A stretch of 33,568 nt of DNA from Caldisericaceae bacterium (lineage in GTDB: Bacteria; Caldisericota; Caldisericia; Caldisericales; Caldisericaceae). The notes beneath the pieces were generated by a model. It did not search any database. It was not told the DNA's origin and saw only the letters and a list, made by a program, of their open reading frames with translations. Shown in pieces: positions 7,748 through 16,042 of the stretch. The stretch's first letter is position 1. Each line of letters starts with the position of its first letter. The stretch covers positions 1-33,568 of the forward strand of contig JALVXB010000031.1 in assembly GCA_027023025.1 (NCBI GenBank), read 5' to 3'. The translations under genes and the position numbers were made by a program.

Positions 7748-7766
7748 AAGAATAATCCAAAAGAAA

Positions 7767-8780
7767 TCACGACTTACTATATTCTACCTTGCCACCCTTC
7801 TTTACGAAATGACACGCAACATAGTGGCCGTCGCCAATATCAACGAGCGGAGGCGTCTTTTCCGCGCAGATGTCCTTTGCATACATACAACGCGTTCTAA
7901 ACGGGCATCCCGAAGGTGGATTTATGGGAGAAGGAATGTCTCCCTGCAAAATTATCCTTTCTTTCTTCACGTCAGGGTCAGGGATAGGAATTGCAGAAAG
8001 CAAAGCCTGCGTATAAGGATGTAAAGGATTGTCGAATAATTCTTTCGTATCTGCAACCTCCATAAGTTTCCCCAGGTACATTACCCCAATCCTATCCGAT
8101 ACATGTCTCACAACTGCCAGATTGTGAGCAATAAATAAGTATGTTAATGCCAACTTTTGCTGCAATTCAAGTAGCAGGTTTAATACCTGTGCCTGAATAG
8201 ATGCATCAAGTGCTGAAACAGGCTCGTCCGCAACGATAAACTTTGGATTAAGAACCACTGCTCGCGCTATACCGATCCTCTGCCTCTGTCCACCAGAGAA
8301 TTCGTGAGGATAACGATGCAAGTATTCAGGCCTCAAACCTACGAGTTTCATAATTTCTACTACGCGTTCTTCTTGCTCTTTCTTCGTCCCAATTTTGTGC
8401 ACGGCAAGCGGTTCACGAATAATTTCACCAACAGGAAGCCTTGGATTCAGTGAGCCGTAAGGATCCTGGAAGATAATCTGCATATCCCTTCGCAGCGGAC
8501 GCATCTCAGAAGGACTATAGTTTGAAATGTCTTTTCCTTCAAAGAGTATGTGCCCAGATGTAGGTTCGTGCAATTTTAAAATGGTTTTACCAGTCGTCGT
8601 CTTACCACTACCACTTTCGCCCACAAGAGAAAAAGTTTCGCCCTCATAAATGTGAAACGATACATCGTCCACAGCCTTAACCCATGCAACAGGTCTGCTA
8701 AAAACTCCACCCAGAACAGGGAAGTACTTTTTAAGATTTTTTACTTCAAGGATGATTTTTTTGTCTTTGAATTCGCTCAT
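7767..8780 (-). CDS. oppF: Oligopeptide ABC transporter ATP-binding protein OppF
   Basis: One of the two ATPase subunits driving peptide import through OppBC. It has 337 residues. Walker A is GESGSGKTT (54-62), the ABC signature SGGQRQR is at 162-168 and Walker B VADEP at 183-187, followed by [10 protein letters not shown]. The C-terminal oligopeptide/dipeptide extension begins at [12 protein letters not shown] and contains four cysteines (C292, C298, C305, C323), a pattern also present in OppD next to it. Start ATG has AGGAGG in front and overlaps the oppD stop by 4 bp. It is last gene of the operon, followed by a strong terminator. Peptide, nickel and dipeptide importers share this family; the substrate is inferred from the operon. 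Confidence 0.93.
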   Translation of the reverse strand: MSEFKDKKIILEVKNLKKYFPVLGGVFSRPVAWVKAVDDVSFHIYEGETFSLVGESGSGKTTTGKTILKLHEPTSGHILFEGKDISNYSPSEMRPLRRDMQIIFQDPYGSLNPRLPVGEIIREPLAVHKIGTKKEQEERVVEIMKLVGLRPEYLHRYPHEFSGGQRQRIGIARAVVLNPKFIVADEPVSALDASIQAQVLNLLLELQQKLALTYLFIAHNLAVVRHVSDRIGVMYLGKLMEVADTKELFDNPLHPYTQALLSAIPIPDPDVKKERIILQGDIPSPINPPSGCPFRTRCMYAKDICAEKTPPLVDIGDGHYVACHFVKKGGKVEYSKS

Positions 8781-9772
8781 GATACCTCCTCTTTCACATT
8801 AACCGGGTGGAAGCATCGCACAAGATGATTTGGCTCAACTTCCTTGAGTTCTGGCATTTCTTTTCTGCATATATCTGTTGCAAACGGGCATCGTGGGTTA
8901 AAGTGGCATCCTTTAGGCATCCTGTAAGGACTTGGTACCATTCCCTCTATTGCAGGCAAAGGCTCTTTTGTTCTCTCAGAAAGCAAGCTCGGGATTGATT
9001 CAAGCAGTCCATAAGTGTAAGGATGGTGTGGATTTTTAAATACACTTCTTACATCTGAATACTCAACGATTTTTCCTGTATATGTAACAGCTACACTATC
9101 GGTCATTTCAGCAACGAGCGCAAGATCGTGTGTAATAAAGAGAATTGCCATTCCTATTTTGCGCTGGAGATCTTTCATAAGTTCAAGTATCTGTGCCTGA
9201 ATTGTTACATCAAGTGCAGTCGTCGCCTCGTCTGAAATAAGTAAGTCTGGATTACAGGAAATTGCCATTGCAATCATTGCCCTCTGTCTCATTCCACCGC
9301 TCATTTCGTGGGGATATTCGCTAAATCTTTTTTCAGGATCAGGAATACCAACGAGGTCAAGCAGCTTTATCGTTTGCTTCTTTGCTTCTTCTTCGTTTAC
9401 ATCCTGGTGAGTGAGGATTGCTTCCATTATCTGGTCACCAATTGTATATACAGGATTTAATGCCGTCATTGGTTCTTGGAAAATCATTGCAATTTCGGAA
9501 CCTCTAATTTTTCGCATTTCTTCCTCGCTCTTTTTAAGCAGATCCTCACCCTTAAATATGATTTCTCCGCCTACAATCTTACCAGGCGCATCGACAAGAC
9601 GCATGATAGAGAGAGAAGTTACACTCTTACCGCAACCACTTTCTCCAACAAGGCCGAGCACTTCACCTTTATGTATCGTAAAACTTACCCCGTCGACGGC
9701 TCTTACTACACCGTCCTCCGTGTAAAAATACGTTCTCAAATCCTTTACTTCAAGTAATACCTCTTTTTCCAT
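8777..9772 (-). CDS. oppD: Oligopeptide ABC transporter ATP-binding protein OppD
   Basis: Partner ATPase of OppF, 331 residues. Walker A is GESGCGKS (43-50), the signature SGGMRQR is at 158-164 and Walker B LLISDE at 177-182, with [10 protein letters not shown] after it. The C-terminal extension has [12 protein letters not shown] and four cysteines (C289, C295, C302, C320) in a C-x5-C-x6-C-x17-C arrangement. OppD/DppD proteins of this type have been reported to hold an iron-sulphur cluster in this region; whether that holds here is inference. It starts 8 bases after oppC with an AGGTGG ribosome site and overlaps oppF by 4 bp. Confidence 0.93.
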   Translation of the reverse strand: MEKEVLLEVKDLRTYFYTEDGVVRAVDGVSFTIHKGEVLGLVGESGCGKSVTSLSIMRLVDAPGKIVGGEIIFKGEDLLKKSEEEMRKIRGSEIAMIFQEPMTALNPVYTIGDQIMEAILTHQDVNEEEAKKQTIKLLDLVGIPDPEKRFSEYPHEMSGGMRQRAMIAMAISCNPDLLISDEATTALDVTIQAQILELMKDLQRKIGMAILFITHDLALVAEMTDSVAVTYTGKIVEYSDVRSVFKNPHHPYTYGLLESIPSLLSERTKEPLPAIEGMVPSPYRMPKGCHFNPRCPFATDICRKEMPELKEVEPNHLVRCFHPVNVKEEVS

Positions 9773-9780
9773 TATTCCAC

Positions 9781-10689
9781 CTACCTATACAATCTCGGGT
9801 CAAGTGCATCACGCAAACCATCGCCAAGGAAGTTAAACGCAAGAGTAGTAACAAGAATGGCTATTCCAGGCCACCACATAAGCCACGGCGCAGTAAGCAT
9901 GAAAGTTTGTGCACCGTTCAGCATATTACCCCAGCTAGGAGTTGGCTGCCTGATTCCAAGGCCAAGGAACGAAAGTGTTGCTTCATAAATAATGTTACCA
10001 CTAATTGCAAGCGTTGCAGCAACGATAACAGGTGCCATAGAGTTTGGCATCAAGTGAATCCACATAATTCTAGCTGGTGTTTCTCCAATTGCCCGTGCTG
10101 CCTCGGTAAATTCCTGCTCCTTAAGAGACAGCACCTCGCCTCGCACAAGCCTTGCAACTCCCATCCAGCTAAATATAGAGATAACGAAAATTATCGTCCA
10201 CAGTGATCCTTTAATTACTGAGCTTAGCACTACCATCAATGGAAGAACTGGAAGCGATAACATAAAGTCCGTAAAACGCATTATGAGCATATCAGTAATA
10301 CCACCAAAGTATCCTGATATAAGACCAAAGAACAAGCCCACTGCAGCACCAATAAAGCTACAAATAAATCCCACTGAAAGTGATACACGACCTCCATACA
10401 GTAATCTTGACCAGGCATCTCGTCCCATATTGTCCAGTCCAAGGGGATGTCCGGGACCAGGGGGCGCAAGCTCTGGCCTTGGTGCCCACGGTACTGATTT
10501 AATGTAACTATAAGGATTATTGCCAAAAGAAAGCGGACCAGCAAACACAGCCATCAAAATAAGAATCACGAGAAACCAAAGGGATACCATAGCAATTTTA
10601 TGCTTTTTTAACCTCTGAAAGACTTTCCTCCAATAACTATAGCTTTCGCTTGTTTCTATTCCGCCCTCAACATAATCTTCATTTGCCAT
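9781..10689 (-). CDS. oppC: Oligopeptide ABC transporter permease OppC
   Basis: Inner-membrane permease subunit, 302 residues. A soluble N-terminal stretch of about 33 residues precedes the first membrane helix (34-50). A typical extracytoplasmic segment follows with HPLGLDNMGRDAWSRL (81-96), and then the remaining helices. The cytoplasmic EAA loop that contacts the ATPases is EFTEAARAIGETPARI (193-208). It pairs with OppB. Its ATG has AGGAGG at good distance and it lies 12 bases after oppB, consistent with one transcript. Confidence 0.93.
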   Translation of the reverse strand: MANEDYVEGGIETSESYSYWRKVFQRLKKHKIAMVSLWFLVILILMAVFAGPLSFGNNPYSYIKSVPWAPRPELAPPGPGHPLGLDNMGRDAWSRLLYGGRVSLSVGFICSFIGAAVGLFFGLISGYFGGITDMLIMRFTDFMLSLPVLPLMVVLSSVIKGSLWTIIFVISIFSWMGVARLVRGEVLSLKEQEFTEAARAIGETPARIMWIHLMPNSMAPVIVAATLAISGNIIYEATLSFLGLGIRQPTPSWGNMLNGAQTFMLTAPWLMWWPGIAILVTTLAFNFLGDGLRDALDPRLYR

Positions 10690-10701
10690 ACTTTTTTCCT
10701 C

Positions 10702-11703
10702 CTAACTATACCTTATTCTCGGGTCAGCAACAGCATAGAATATATCTGCGAGGAAATTACCTATTACGACGAGGATCGAGAAAATCATAATAAGTGCCAT
10801 TGCAACAAATACATCCTGAGACATAACTGCATTATAGGTAAGTCTTCCTATTCCGTCAATTGCAAAAACAGTTTCCGTAATCATAGCTCCACCAATAAGG
10901 CCAGGAAATGACAAACCTATCAGGGTAATAATAGGGATAACGGCATTTCTAAATGCATGTTTATAAATTACAGTGCGTTCGGGCAGACCTTTTGCACGCG
11001 CTGTCCTTACATAATCCATACTTTTTACTTCAAGCATAGAAGAGCGCATATAACGCAGCCATCCGCCTACCTGGAATACAGTAAGAACTATAATAGGCAA
11101 AGTTAAATGCCACGCTTCGTCTAAAAATTGCATCCAGCGCGGTGCTTTGTCGAACATTACAGGCACACCATTTATAATAAAGAATGCTCTGTGATAGCCC
11201 GCGGCAGGGAACCAGTGTAATTTAACAGCAAACAGATAAATAAGCATAATACCAAACCAGAAGGTAGGCATTGACATCCCAAAGAAAGCAAAGAAAGTAA
11301 GTATATAATCAGCAACAGAGTATTGCCTCAGTGCGGAATATACACCAAGGGGAATGGAAAGAATAATTGCTGCAATAAGTGATGTGCTTGAAAATGCAAT
11401 AGTAACAGGAATTCTTCTGCTGATTAATTGAAGCGCCGTTTGGCCCGGAGCAAGAGTGGAAAGCCCCCAACCCTGCCTTGGCCATACAAAATCCTTTAAC
11501 CAATACCAGAATCTAACAACCAAGGGATCATCCCAGTGCCAGATGTGCCTTAAACGCTGAATATCCTCAGGTCTCACATGAGGATTTAAAACAAGCACTG
11601 CAAACGGGTCACCCATTTTAGAAACAAGCCAGAAACTAACAAAAGCAATTGCAAATAGAACGGGAATGAGTTCAAGCGACCTTCTAATTAAGTAGTTTCT
11701 CAT
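10702..11703 (-). CDS. oppB: Oligopeptide ABC transporter permease OppB
   Basis: Inner-membrane permease subunit, 333 residues. Helix 1 spans about 9-29, after MRNYLIRRSLELIPVLF, the usual N-terminus of this family. The EAA loop is YVRTARAKGLPERTVIYKHA (231-250). The ribosome site AGGAGG precedes ATG 11703. It is separated from the SLH-binding protein gene by 90 bases that hold a strong hairpin but no U-tract, so the two are probably cotranscribed at different levels. Confidence 0.93.
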   Translation of the reverse strand: MRNYLIRRSLELIPVLFAIAFVSFWLVSKMGDPFAVLVLNPHVRPEDIQRLRHIWHWDDPLVVRFWYWLKDFVWPRQGWGLSTLAPGQTALQLISRRIPVTIAFSSTSLIAAIILSIPLGVYSALRQYSVADYILTFFAFFGMSMPTFWFGIMLIYLFAVKLHWFPAAGYHRAFFIINGVPVMFDKAPRWMQFLDEAWHLTLPIIVLTVFQVGGWLRYMRSSMLEVKSMDYVRTARAKGLPERTVIYKHAFRNAVIPIITLIGLSFPGLIGGAMITETVFAIDGIGRLTYNAVMSQDVFVAMALIMIFSILVVIGNFLADIFYAVADPRIRYS

Positions 11704-11726
11704 ACATTATCCTCCTAACGCTTCAA

Positions 11727-11757
11727 GAGGGAAAGACGGAACCCCCATCTTTCCCTC
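11727..11757 (-). other. Strong intercistronic hairpin between oppA and oppB
   Basis: On the minus strand GAGGGAAAGATGG (11757-11745) pairs with CCGTCTTTCCCTC (11739-11727) over 13 bp with one G-U pair and a 5-base loop. What follows is TTGAAGCG, not a U-run, so it is not a normal intrinsic terminator. Its position right after a binding-protein gene fits an mRNA 3'-end protector that would keep oppA message above oppBCDF; that role is inferred. Confidence 0.75.
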
Positions 11758-11793
11758 CTTTTCTCTATCTACTAACGAAGCTAGAAAACAACT

Positions 11794-14016
11794 CTATTTT
11801 TCCCAATACCAGTACTGTGCGTTCCAGGTACTTGGAGTAACAGCACTAATCGGGAAGTCGAAACCAACAAGGCCTTTGCGGATAACAGTAACTGCAACAT
11901 GGAAGTTCAGGTAAAGTTCTGGAAGTTGGTCGTAAACAATCGCCTGTATGTGCTTAGAAGCATTTATTCTGACTTTCGGATCAACAGAGTCATTACAAAT
12001 GGTCGTCCACTTATCAAGCTCTGCATTCTTAATTCTCGTAAAGTTCTGGCCTGCATAACCATTTGCTTTAGTAGGAATCTGTGAAGAGTTGTAAAGTGTG
12101 TAAGAGCAAATATCTGCAGGATCGGAACCCCATGCGAACAGAGCACCCTGGAAGTTTCCTGCATACCAGTCGTCAATCATTGGTCCCCAGTTCTTAGGAA
12201 CATAATTTGTAGTAATGCCAAGATTCATCTTCCAGTAATGTGCCATAAATTCTATCTCTTGTTGACGGACTGCATAACCCTGTGGTCCTTCAATGTTAAG
12301 AACGACTTTTTCTCCATTAGGAGCAATTAAATTACCGTCTTTATCCCAGGTGTAACCTGCAGATTTTAAGATAGCTTTTGCTTTTGCTGGATCATACGGA
12401 TACTTACCAATGTTTGCCTTGTTAAACGCCGCAAAGTTCGTAGGAATAGGACCATAGCAGAGTGGCCTCTTACCCATAAAGATCTTGTTGGACATTTCTT
12501 TTCTATCAAGTGCAAACATTAATGCTTTACGCAAATTAATATCTTTAAGGAATTTATCAGTAAGATTAAGTGTAACATGTTCCCAATAAACAGATGGAAT
12601 GTAGTAGATGTTGAATGTCTTTGTTAAACCATTCTTCTCTGCTGCTGCTGCCTGAGGAATGTCGATTCCGATTCCAGGAACGGCACCGTCGAGTTTACCT
12701 GCCATAAGCTGCATAAGCATCGTATTGGTGTTAGGTGTAAAGTAGAAAATAAATGTATCCAGAAGTCCCTGGCCTGCCCAGTAGTTCGGGTTTCTCTTTA
12801 AGATAATGTAGTTTCCTCTGGACCAATCTGCAACTTCATACGGACCACTGTAAACTGGGTGTTCATTAAAGTCACAGGAATTGATGTTTGCAGGATTCTT
12901 GTCAAAGATTGGCTTTAAGATGTGTGCAGGATATACGCCTGCGCCCGCAACACCGTACTGTGCCCAGATAGAGAGCTGTTTCCAGTATACGATAATTGTA
13001 TATGGATCTGGCGTTTCAATCTTCTCAACTTTGTCTGCTACATCTCTGGAGGTAACCTGTACTTTGTTGTTTTCAGTCATTTTCCATGCAAACACATAGT
13101 CCGCTGCGGTAACGGGCTGACCGTCCGCCCACTTAACGCCTTTTCTTAACTTCCAGATAGTCTTCATCGTGTGAGCCTTTTCATTGATAATCCATGTGCC
13201 ATTTGCCTCGGAAGGAATGTACTTTGCTTCTACAGGATAGAGTTTACCAGAGGGAAGTGTTGCAGCTTCGCCTTCCGCAACGGGACCAAGGATTTCAAAC
13301 ATCGTCATACTCGAATCAAGTGCAGTAAACAATGTCTTTGGCTCTTCAGATACTGCATAAGCAAATTTTCCACCTTTTACAGGTGGTTTAAGGATCATGT
13401 AAATGGAATATGCGCATTCCGCCCTCGTTGCAGGATCTCTCGGCCTGATGTTTCTGTTGCTATCCCACTTGAGAAGCTGGTAAGAAGGCCTCACTGCAAG
13501 AGTCATTGCACCCTTCGCCCATGAATCTACTTTATCTTCGTCATTTGAGAATGTTGCAAAGATTAAGTTAGGATCGTTTGCTTCTTTTTCCTTGCCAAGT
13601 ACTCTAATTTCAAGAACAGCAAGCTGCTCTCTCGTGATTGGATCTGCAGGTCCAAACTTACCGTTACCATAACCTTTAATGTAGCCTGCTTTTACTGCCG
13701 CTTCTACATAACCATAGGACCAACGAGATTTTGGTACGTCTGTAAATGTAGGAGTTGCAGGTTTGTAAAGTTTAAGACCTTTTGCAACGACGATCATTTT
13801 TGCGAATTGCTCACGCGTTACTTTGGCTTCAGGCTTGAATGTCCCATCCGGGAATCCTTTAATAACGCCTTTACTCACAAGATAATCAATCTGTTTTTTT
13901 GCCCAGTAGTTTGCCGGGACATCAGGGAAACCTGCTGCGCTTGCTGGTGCAGGCCTCACTGCAAAGAACACGAGCACCATTGAAAGTGCCAATACGACTG
14001 CTAATAATTTCTTCAT
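11794..14016 (-). CDS. Extracellular oligopeptide-binding protein with N-terminal SLH domains
   Basis: The binding component of the adjacent OppBCDF importer, 740 residues. A Sec signal peptide (about 1-28, ending APASA) has no lipobox cysteine. Two clear SLH modules follow, GFPDVPANYWAKKQIDYL (29-46) with TREQ (67-70) and TFTDVPKSRW (90-99) with TREQ (128-131). A third, weaker one spans about 160-209 and has TRAE (197-200). The rest (about 215-740) is an SBP_bac_5 solute-binding domain, with WKLRKGVKWADGQPV as its family-typical block. SLH modules normally bind pyruvylated secondary wall polymer or peptidoglycan, so the protein is predicted to be wall-bound instead of lipid-anchored. ATG follows AAAGGAGG, a very strong site. 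The gene lies downstream of an ECF sigma/anti-sigma pair with no terminator between. Confidence 0.93.
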   Translation of the reverse strand: MKKLLAVVLALSMVLVFFAVRPAPASAAGFPDVPANYWAKKQIDYLVSKGVIKGFPDGTFKPEAKVTREQFAKMIVVAKGLKLYKPATPTFTDVPKSRWSYGYVEAAVKAGYIKGYGNGKFGPADPITREQLAVLEIRVLGKEKEANDPNLIFATFSNDEDKVDSWAKGAMTLAVRPSYQLLKWDSNRNIRPRDPATRAECAYSIYMILKPPVKGGKFAYAVSEEPKTLFTALDSSMTMFEILGPVAEGEAATLPSGKLYPVEAKYIPSEANGTWIINEKAHTMKTIWKLRKGVKWADGQPVTAADYVFAWKMTENNKVQVTSRDVADKVEKIETPDPYTIIVYWKQLSIWAQYGVAGAGVYPAHILKPIFDKNPANINSCDFNEHPVYSGPYEVADWSRGNYIILKRNPNYWAGQGLLDTFIFYFTPNTNTMLMQLMAGKLDGAVPGIGIDIPQAAAAEKNGLTKTFNIYYIPSVYWEHVTLNLTDKFLKDINLRKALMFALDRKEMSNKIFMGKRPLCYGPIPTNFAAFNKANIGKYPYDPAKAKAILKSAGYTWDKDGNLIAPNGEKVVLNIEGPQGYAVRQQEIEFMAHYWKMNLGITTNYVPKNWGPMIDDWYAGNFQGALFAWGSDPADICSYTLYNSSQIPTKANGYAGQNFTRIKNAELDKWTTICNDSVDPKVRINASKHIQAIVYDQLPELYLNFHVAVTVIRKGLVGFDFPISAVTPSTWNAQYWYWEK

Positions 14017-14081
14017 AGATCAGTCCTCCTTTCGACTGTAGGTTTTTTAATGTTAGTAATCCTTTTCATAGGTTGTTTCAG
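14013..14081 (-). CDS. Possible leader peptide upstream of the SLH-binding protein
   Basis: A 22-codon frame starts at CTG 14081, seven bases after a perfect GGAGG (part of GGGAGGTGAT, the full complement of the 16S 3' end). It contains an in-frame ATG at 14069 and stops at TGA 14015-14013, overlapping the SLH-binding protein ATG as ATGA. From the ATG the peptide would be MKRITNIKKPTVERRTDL. A small stem (ATAGG/CCTAT) lies between the ribosome site and the ATG. Coupled translation is plausible, but so short a frame could be chance. Confidence 0.3.
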   Translation of the reverse strand: MKQPMKRITNIKKPTVERRTDL

Positions 14082-14104
14082 CCTATCACCTCCCATAATT
14101 TATT

Positions 14105-14578
14105 CTATTGAAATATTGCAAATTGGCCAATAGGCCAATACAGTATAGCACGGTTTTTTTCATTATACAAAATTCGCAATGTTTTTCTGTTCCCAAAATT
14201 ATAAGAAGCAATTCTTACTATATCGTCGTGTGTATTATTGTAAGAAGTATATACTGGAGTATACAGCACTCCTACTGGCCTGAATAGCATAAAAAACATT
14301 AGCAAAGCCGCACTAAGTGCGGTAGAGCTAAATAAAATTTTAGTAATATTTTTCCGTTCTTTAAATTCTCTTACAAATTCTTTACTTAAATTTCTATACA
14401 ATCGAGATTTGAACTCATTATGATCTTTCAACTGCTCTTTTTTTAAAAAAAGCGACAATTCTACACTTTCCAAAAGATTTTCGTCTCCTTTTGTAAATTT
14501 ATAATCTGGAGAAAAATCGTTTAATAATTCTTCTAAAAATTTACTAAATTTTTCTTCTTTTCCTATTTGCTTATTCAT
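14105..14578 (-). CDS. Single-pass membrane protein, probable anti-sigma factor
   Basis: No family is recognised. It has 157 residues: a charged cytoplasmic part rich in Glu and Lys (1-79), one membrane helix (about 80-100, ILFSSTALSAALLMFFMLF) and about 57 extracytoplasmic residues with several Tyr, Asn and Arg. The start overlaps the ECF sigma gene by 8 bp. That position and topology are the usual form of an anti-sigma factor that holds its sigma at the membrane until an external signal arrives. There is no zinc-binding HxxxCxxC (ZAS) motif; the protein contains no cysteine at all. Function is inferred from context only. Confidence 0.6.
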   Translation of the reverse strand: MNKQIGKEEKFSKFLEELLNDFSPDYKFTKGDENLLESVELSLFLKKEQLKDHNEFKSRLYRNLSKEFVREFKERKNITKILFSSTALSAALLMFFMLFRPVGVLYTPVYTSYNNTHDDIVRIASYNFGNRKTLRILYNEKNRAILYWPIGQFAIFQ

Positions 14579-15140
14579 GCCCCATCTTCTCCTTTACTAT
14601 ATTTCTTAACTTTTGAATCGCCCTAAACTGTAAAACCTTTACAGCACCTACACTTTTCCCCATTACACCTGAAATCTCTTTTAAACTCATATTTTTAAAG
14701 AACCTTAATTCGATCACTTCTCTATATTGCTCTGGCAAATCGTCAAGTGACGCATTTATTATTTCCTTAATTTCTTCCCTCTCAGCAGTAACATACGGGT
14801 CGTCAATAGGAGGATTTAATATTATATTCCACCTTTCCTCAAAAGGAAGCACAGAAAACCCAGTTTGTTTCCTGAAGTAGTCTCTTACTACATTTCTCTC
14901 TATCGTGTATACCCAGATGTCCAACCCTCCTTCAAATCTCTCCTCAAAATTTCTGAATCCTTTCAACGCCTTTAAAAATGTCTCTTCAGTAATATCTTCT
15001 GCATCAGATCTATTCTTTACCTTACGATAAGCATACTTATACACCTTTTCAAAAAATCGCTCGTAAAATTCTTTAAAAGCACTCTCCTTACCTTTAACGA
15101 TATCCTTTACAAGCGCTATGTCACTTTTGTATTTTTTCAC
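14571..15140 (-). CDS. ECF-type RNA polymerase sigma factor
   Basis: A group 4 sigma factor of 189 residues. Region 2 spans about 20-90, with the AEDITEETFLKALKGF block (47-62) and IWVYTIERNVVRDYFR (75-90). Region 4 spans about 130-180, with LDDLPEQYREVIELRFF and a helix-turn-helix at MSLKEISGVMGKSVGAVKVL (151-170). Regions 1.1 and 3 are missing, as expected. The start codon is GTG, preceded by AGGTGAT. A SigX/SigW-like promoter lies in the 41 bases before it, so it may activate itself. Targets are unknown; the downstream SLH-binding protein and oppBCDF are the obvious candidates. Confidence 0.92.
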   Translation of the reverse strand: MKKYKSDIALVKDIVKGKESAFKEFYERFFEKVYKYAYRKVKNRSDAEDITEETFLKALKGFRNFEERFEGGLDIWVYTIERNVVRDYFRKQTGFSVLPFEERWNIILNPPIDDPYVTAEREEIKEIINASLDDLPEQYREVIELRFFKNMSLKEISGVMGKSVGAVKVLQFRAIQKLRNIVKEKMGHE

Positions 15141-15154
15141 TTATCACCTATATA

Positions 15155-15180
15155 AACGCATAATTTTGAAAAAGGTTACA
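15155..15180 (-). promoter_or_regulatory. Candidate ECF-type promoter of the sigma gene
   Basis: On the minus strand TGTAAC (15180-15175), 16 bases, then CGTT (15158-15155). Known ECF promoters such as those of Bacillus SigX (TGTAAC, CGAC) and SigW (TGAAAC, CGTA) have this layout. It begins one base after the stop of the preceding gene. Autoregulation is inferred from position. Confidence 0.5.
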
Positions 15181-15181
15181 C

Positions 15182-16036
15182 TTATTCATTAAAAATTTCA
15201 TTTTCTTTTACGAGATGTGGAGTTTCCACAACGATTAGAGTCGTTTCTTCTACATTAACATTAGCAAGCAGATAACCACCGTGTAATCTGTACATTTTCG
15301 CAGGCAGAAATTTTATAATACCATTCTCCACAATAAAAATTCCTTTTTTGCCGTTATAAACAGCTACCGTAGAGGTTTTTATTTTAACGCCCTTCTTAAA
15401 TCCATTAAGTATCTCAAATGTATTCTTATTTATGAAGTATTTTAAGAATTCGTTGCCCGAAAAAATGGCATAGTCTTTCCCTGTATACATCCAATGAAGC
15501 GGAAAAGTAATTCCGTCCAGATAAATATAAACAACCTGCTGTTTGTAATGTCCATCTAAACTAACAAAAAAGTTATCGTTATTAATAACAGAGCAAACTA
15601 TCTCGTTCTTACGGACGAACTCTCTATCCCAATTAAATTGTATTTCAGAAGGAGACTTTAAAAAATTTTGTATAGAGCCTATGTACCTGTTAAATTTGCC
15701 CCATACAATTAATCCTGAAGACGGAGCAACCAGATCCACAGTGTATTCGTCGTTTACAACTCTACCAATAACATCTCCTTTATTAACAAAACTATAATTT
15801 CCAACGAGCTTTTCAATTTTTCCATCCATCGAAGCATACACAGGCTTTGCGATAAATGCCACACTACCTTTAGCAGTAGTGTAAACCGGATACAAGGTAA
15901 CTTTTTTATTCGTTACCTTAATATTACTACTTTTTAAAAACCCGTGAAACTGAGCAAGCGCAGAAATTACAAGAAAGAAACTAAGTAGTAAAAGTACAAT
16001 TCTTGCTGCTGCTCTTCCGAATGAAAACTCGTTCAT
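15182..16036 (-). CDS. Membrane-anchored barrel-sandwich (HlyD-like) protein downstream of ftsZ
   Basis: The protein has 284 residues, with one N-terminal membrane helix (about 10-30) and an extracytoplasmic remainder. Residues about 60-113 read like a barrel-sandwich hybrid (lipoyl-like) domain: VYASMDGKIEKL, then VNKGDVIGRV and VDLVAPSSGLIVWG. The rest looks beta-rich. Related HlyD-like proteins without a matching transporter occur near sepF/ylm division genes in Clostridia, as I recall. It follows ftsZ by 6 bases, so it is probably cotranscribed and may act in division or envelope assembly. No enzymatic motif is seen. The function is unknown; an export adaptor is less likely because no ABC or RND partner is nearby. 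Confidence 0.7.
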   Translation of the reverse strand: MNEFSFGRAAARIVLLLLSFFLVISALAQFHGFLKSSNIKVTNKKVTLYPVYTTAKGSVAFIAKPVYASMDGKIEKLVGNYSFVNKGDVIGRVVNDEYTVDLVAPSSGLIVWGKFNRYIGSIQNFLKSPSEIQFNWDREFVRKNEIVCSVINNDNFFVSLDGHYKQQVVYIYLDGITFPLHWMYTGKDYAIFSGNEFLKYFINKNTFEILNGFKKGVKIKTSTVAVYNGKKGIFIVENGIIKFLPAKMYRLHGGYLLANVNVEETTLIVVETPHLVKENEIFNE

Positions 16037-16042
16037 TCCGGA

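Noticed and set aside
14017-14104. Terminator between the anti-sigma gene and the SLH-binding protein gene
   Set aside because: Only a five-pair stem (ATAGG/CCTAT) is present and no U-tract follows.
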